From Brevibacterium sp. S111 (GTDB lineage Bacteria > Actinomycetota > Actinomycetes > Actinomycetales > Brevibacteriaceae), in NCBI RefSeq assembly GCF_004745075.1, contig NZ_RHFH01000008.1:124001-188000 (forward strand): a DNA stretch of 64,000 bases, read 5' to 3'. Below the pieces are notes generated by a model, which worked only from the letters and a program-made list of their open reading frames with translations, was not told where the DNA came from and did no database searches. The first letter of the stretch is position 1; every line of letters begins with the position of its first letter. Positions 63,386 through 64,000 of this stretch are shown here, in pieces. Position numbers and translations under genes: made by a program.

Positions 63386-63535
63386 GACTGCCCCCAGTCT
63401 ATGCGGCGAAGTTCTGCACTCTCTGCAAGCCAAGCCGGGCGGCGTGGCCGCACACTCAGGGCCGCACGCGCAGGGCCGCACACGTCTGGCCGTGCCGGAG
63501 CGCGTGCGCGGCCCCACTGTCTCACCTGCCGTTTC

Positions 63536-64000
63536 CTACTTCACGTATTTGGGGAAGTCGGCCGGCGCGCCGGGTTGGGCCGCTGCACTCATGTCGATGC
63601 CGTAGTCGCGAGCGAATTTGAGCTCCGTGCCGGTGTAGATGCCCTCTTCACGCTCGTCCAGGGTGAAGACTCGGGCTCCGCGCAGTCGATTCCTGTCTGC
63701 TCCTTCGAGACCGTAGGGCGCGAAACCGGTCGCCGGGGAATAGCCGAGCTCGATGCCGTAGTAGCTGCCGGTGTAGCTGTTGATGTGATCGTGGCCGACG
63801 TAGAGACCGCGGATGTCCCCGCGATGGAGCATCGCGTTGAACATTCCGGAGTTGAAGGGACCGGGACACTCATCTTCGTTGCGTTCCCCGACGATCGAAT
63901 GCTTCTTCTTCGCGCGCTCGTGGTCTGCGTCGCTGCGGGAGTCGATGCTCGCGAACCACATCGCCCGGTGCTCGTGAAGCGCGATGTGCTGGAACACCAG
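63536..64000 (-). CDS. Metallophosphoesterase, C-terminal part (5' end outside window)
   Basis: The visible 154 residues are the C-terminal half of a calcineurin-like phosphoesterase. FQHIALHEHRAMWFA carries a probable metal His and GLYVGHDHINSYTGSYYGIELGYSPATGFAPYG carries the GHxH motif. The latter is typical of the secreted purple-acid-phosphatase-like group with the VGHDH...Y(T)G pattern. The catalytic N-terminus lies beyond position 64000, so a signal peptide cannot be checked. Confidence 0.8.
   Translation of the reverse strand: MVFQHIALHEHRAMWFASIDSRSDADHERAKKKHSIVGERNEDECPGPFNSGMFNAMLHRGDIRGLYVGHDHINSYTGSYYGIELGYSPATGFAPYGLEGADRNRLRGARVFTLDEREEGIYTGTELKFARDYGIDMSAAAQPGAPADFPKYVK

Overview
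The window reads as chromosomal DNA of a high-GC Gram-positive actinobacterium, most likely Micrococcales and Brevibacterium-like. The supporting features are GC-rich dense genes with many ATGA/TGATG overlaps, a GuaB3-type IMPDH-related protein beside a normal GuaB, a CIRCE-controlled groESL, an Rpf-type resuscitation factor, a DtxR/IdeR-type iron box, DUF4190 and DUF1707 proteins, and the rsmI / protein-O-mannosyltransferase divergent pair. The genus is an inference from gene content; no rRNA or tRNA gene is visible.

Layout. 1-4.2 kb: end of guaB3, an IS110-family insertion sequence with long non-coding ends, and a divergent LysR / LysE-type exporter pair. 4.3-11.4 kb: coenzyme biosynthesis, with panBC (pantothenate) divergent from nadA-nadB-nadC plus a cysteine desulfurase (NAD, with its own Fe-S sulfur source). 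11.5-15.8 kb: two small membrane proteins, then a TPP-riboswitch-controlled thiM-thiE-thiD-tenA set. 15.9-17 kb: an HxlR regulator divergent from an SRPBCC protein around a perfect palindrome. 17-21.4 kb: a xylose-type sugar ABC transporter with its LacI repressor and operator. 21.6-27.3 kb: an iron-box-controlled hydroxamate siderophore operon (decarboxylase, N-hydroxylase, fused acyltransferase/NIS synthetase). 27.8-36.8 kb: guaB, a GntR regulator, a pseudouridine synthase, a fatty-acid catabolic module (acyl-CoA dehydrogenase, TetR, acyl-CoA ligase) and a DUF1707 protein. 37-39.2 kb: a MacB/LolCDE-like ABC pair. 39.4-46 kb: groESL, rpf, tatD and metG.

46-64 kb is the most unusual part. A lower-GC gene with an AbiEi-type N-terminus and a DUF559-like nuclease fold is bracketed by two 60-bp hairpin repeats in inverted orientation. 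It is followed by rsmI, three DUF4190 membrane-protein paralogues (one with a Tyr/Gly/Gln/Ser-rich low-complexity tail), a protein O-mannosyltransferase, and a cell-surface polymer region. That region holds a neuA-phosphatase fusion, neuB, a pyruvyltransferase-like protein, a family 2 glycosyltransferase, a polysialyltransferase-like protein, two further putative transferases, GtrA and the end of a metallophosphoesterase. Together they suggest a nonulosonic-acid (sialic acid or Kdn-like) envelope polymer.

Two DNA-level patterns overlay the genes. Intergenic short tandem arrays occur at 43164 (13 bp x 8), 46008 (33 bp x 3.3), 52864 (30 bp x 4) and 53023 (21 bp x 4). An 11-mer, CGCCGAGGCGG, was found by eye 25 times on the two strands, in several reading frames and in a terminator hairpin.
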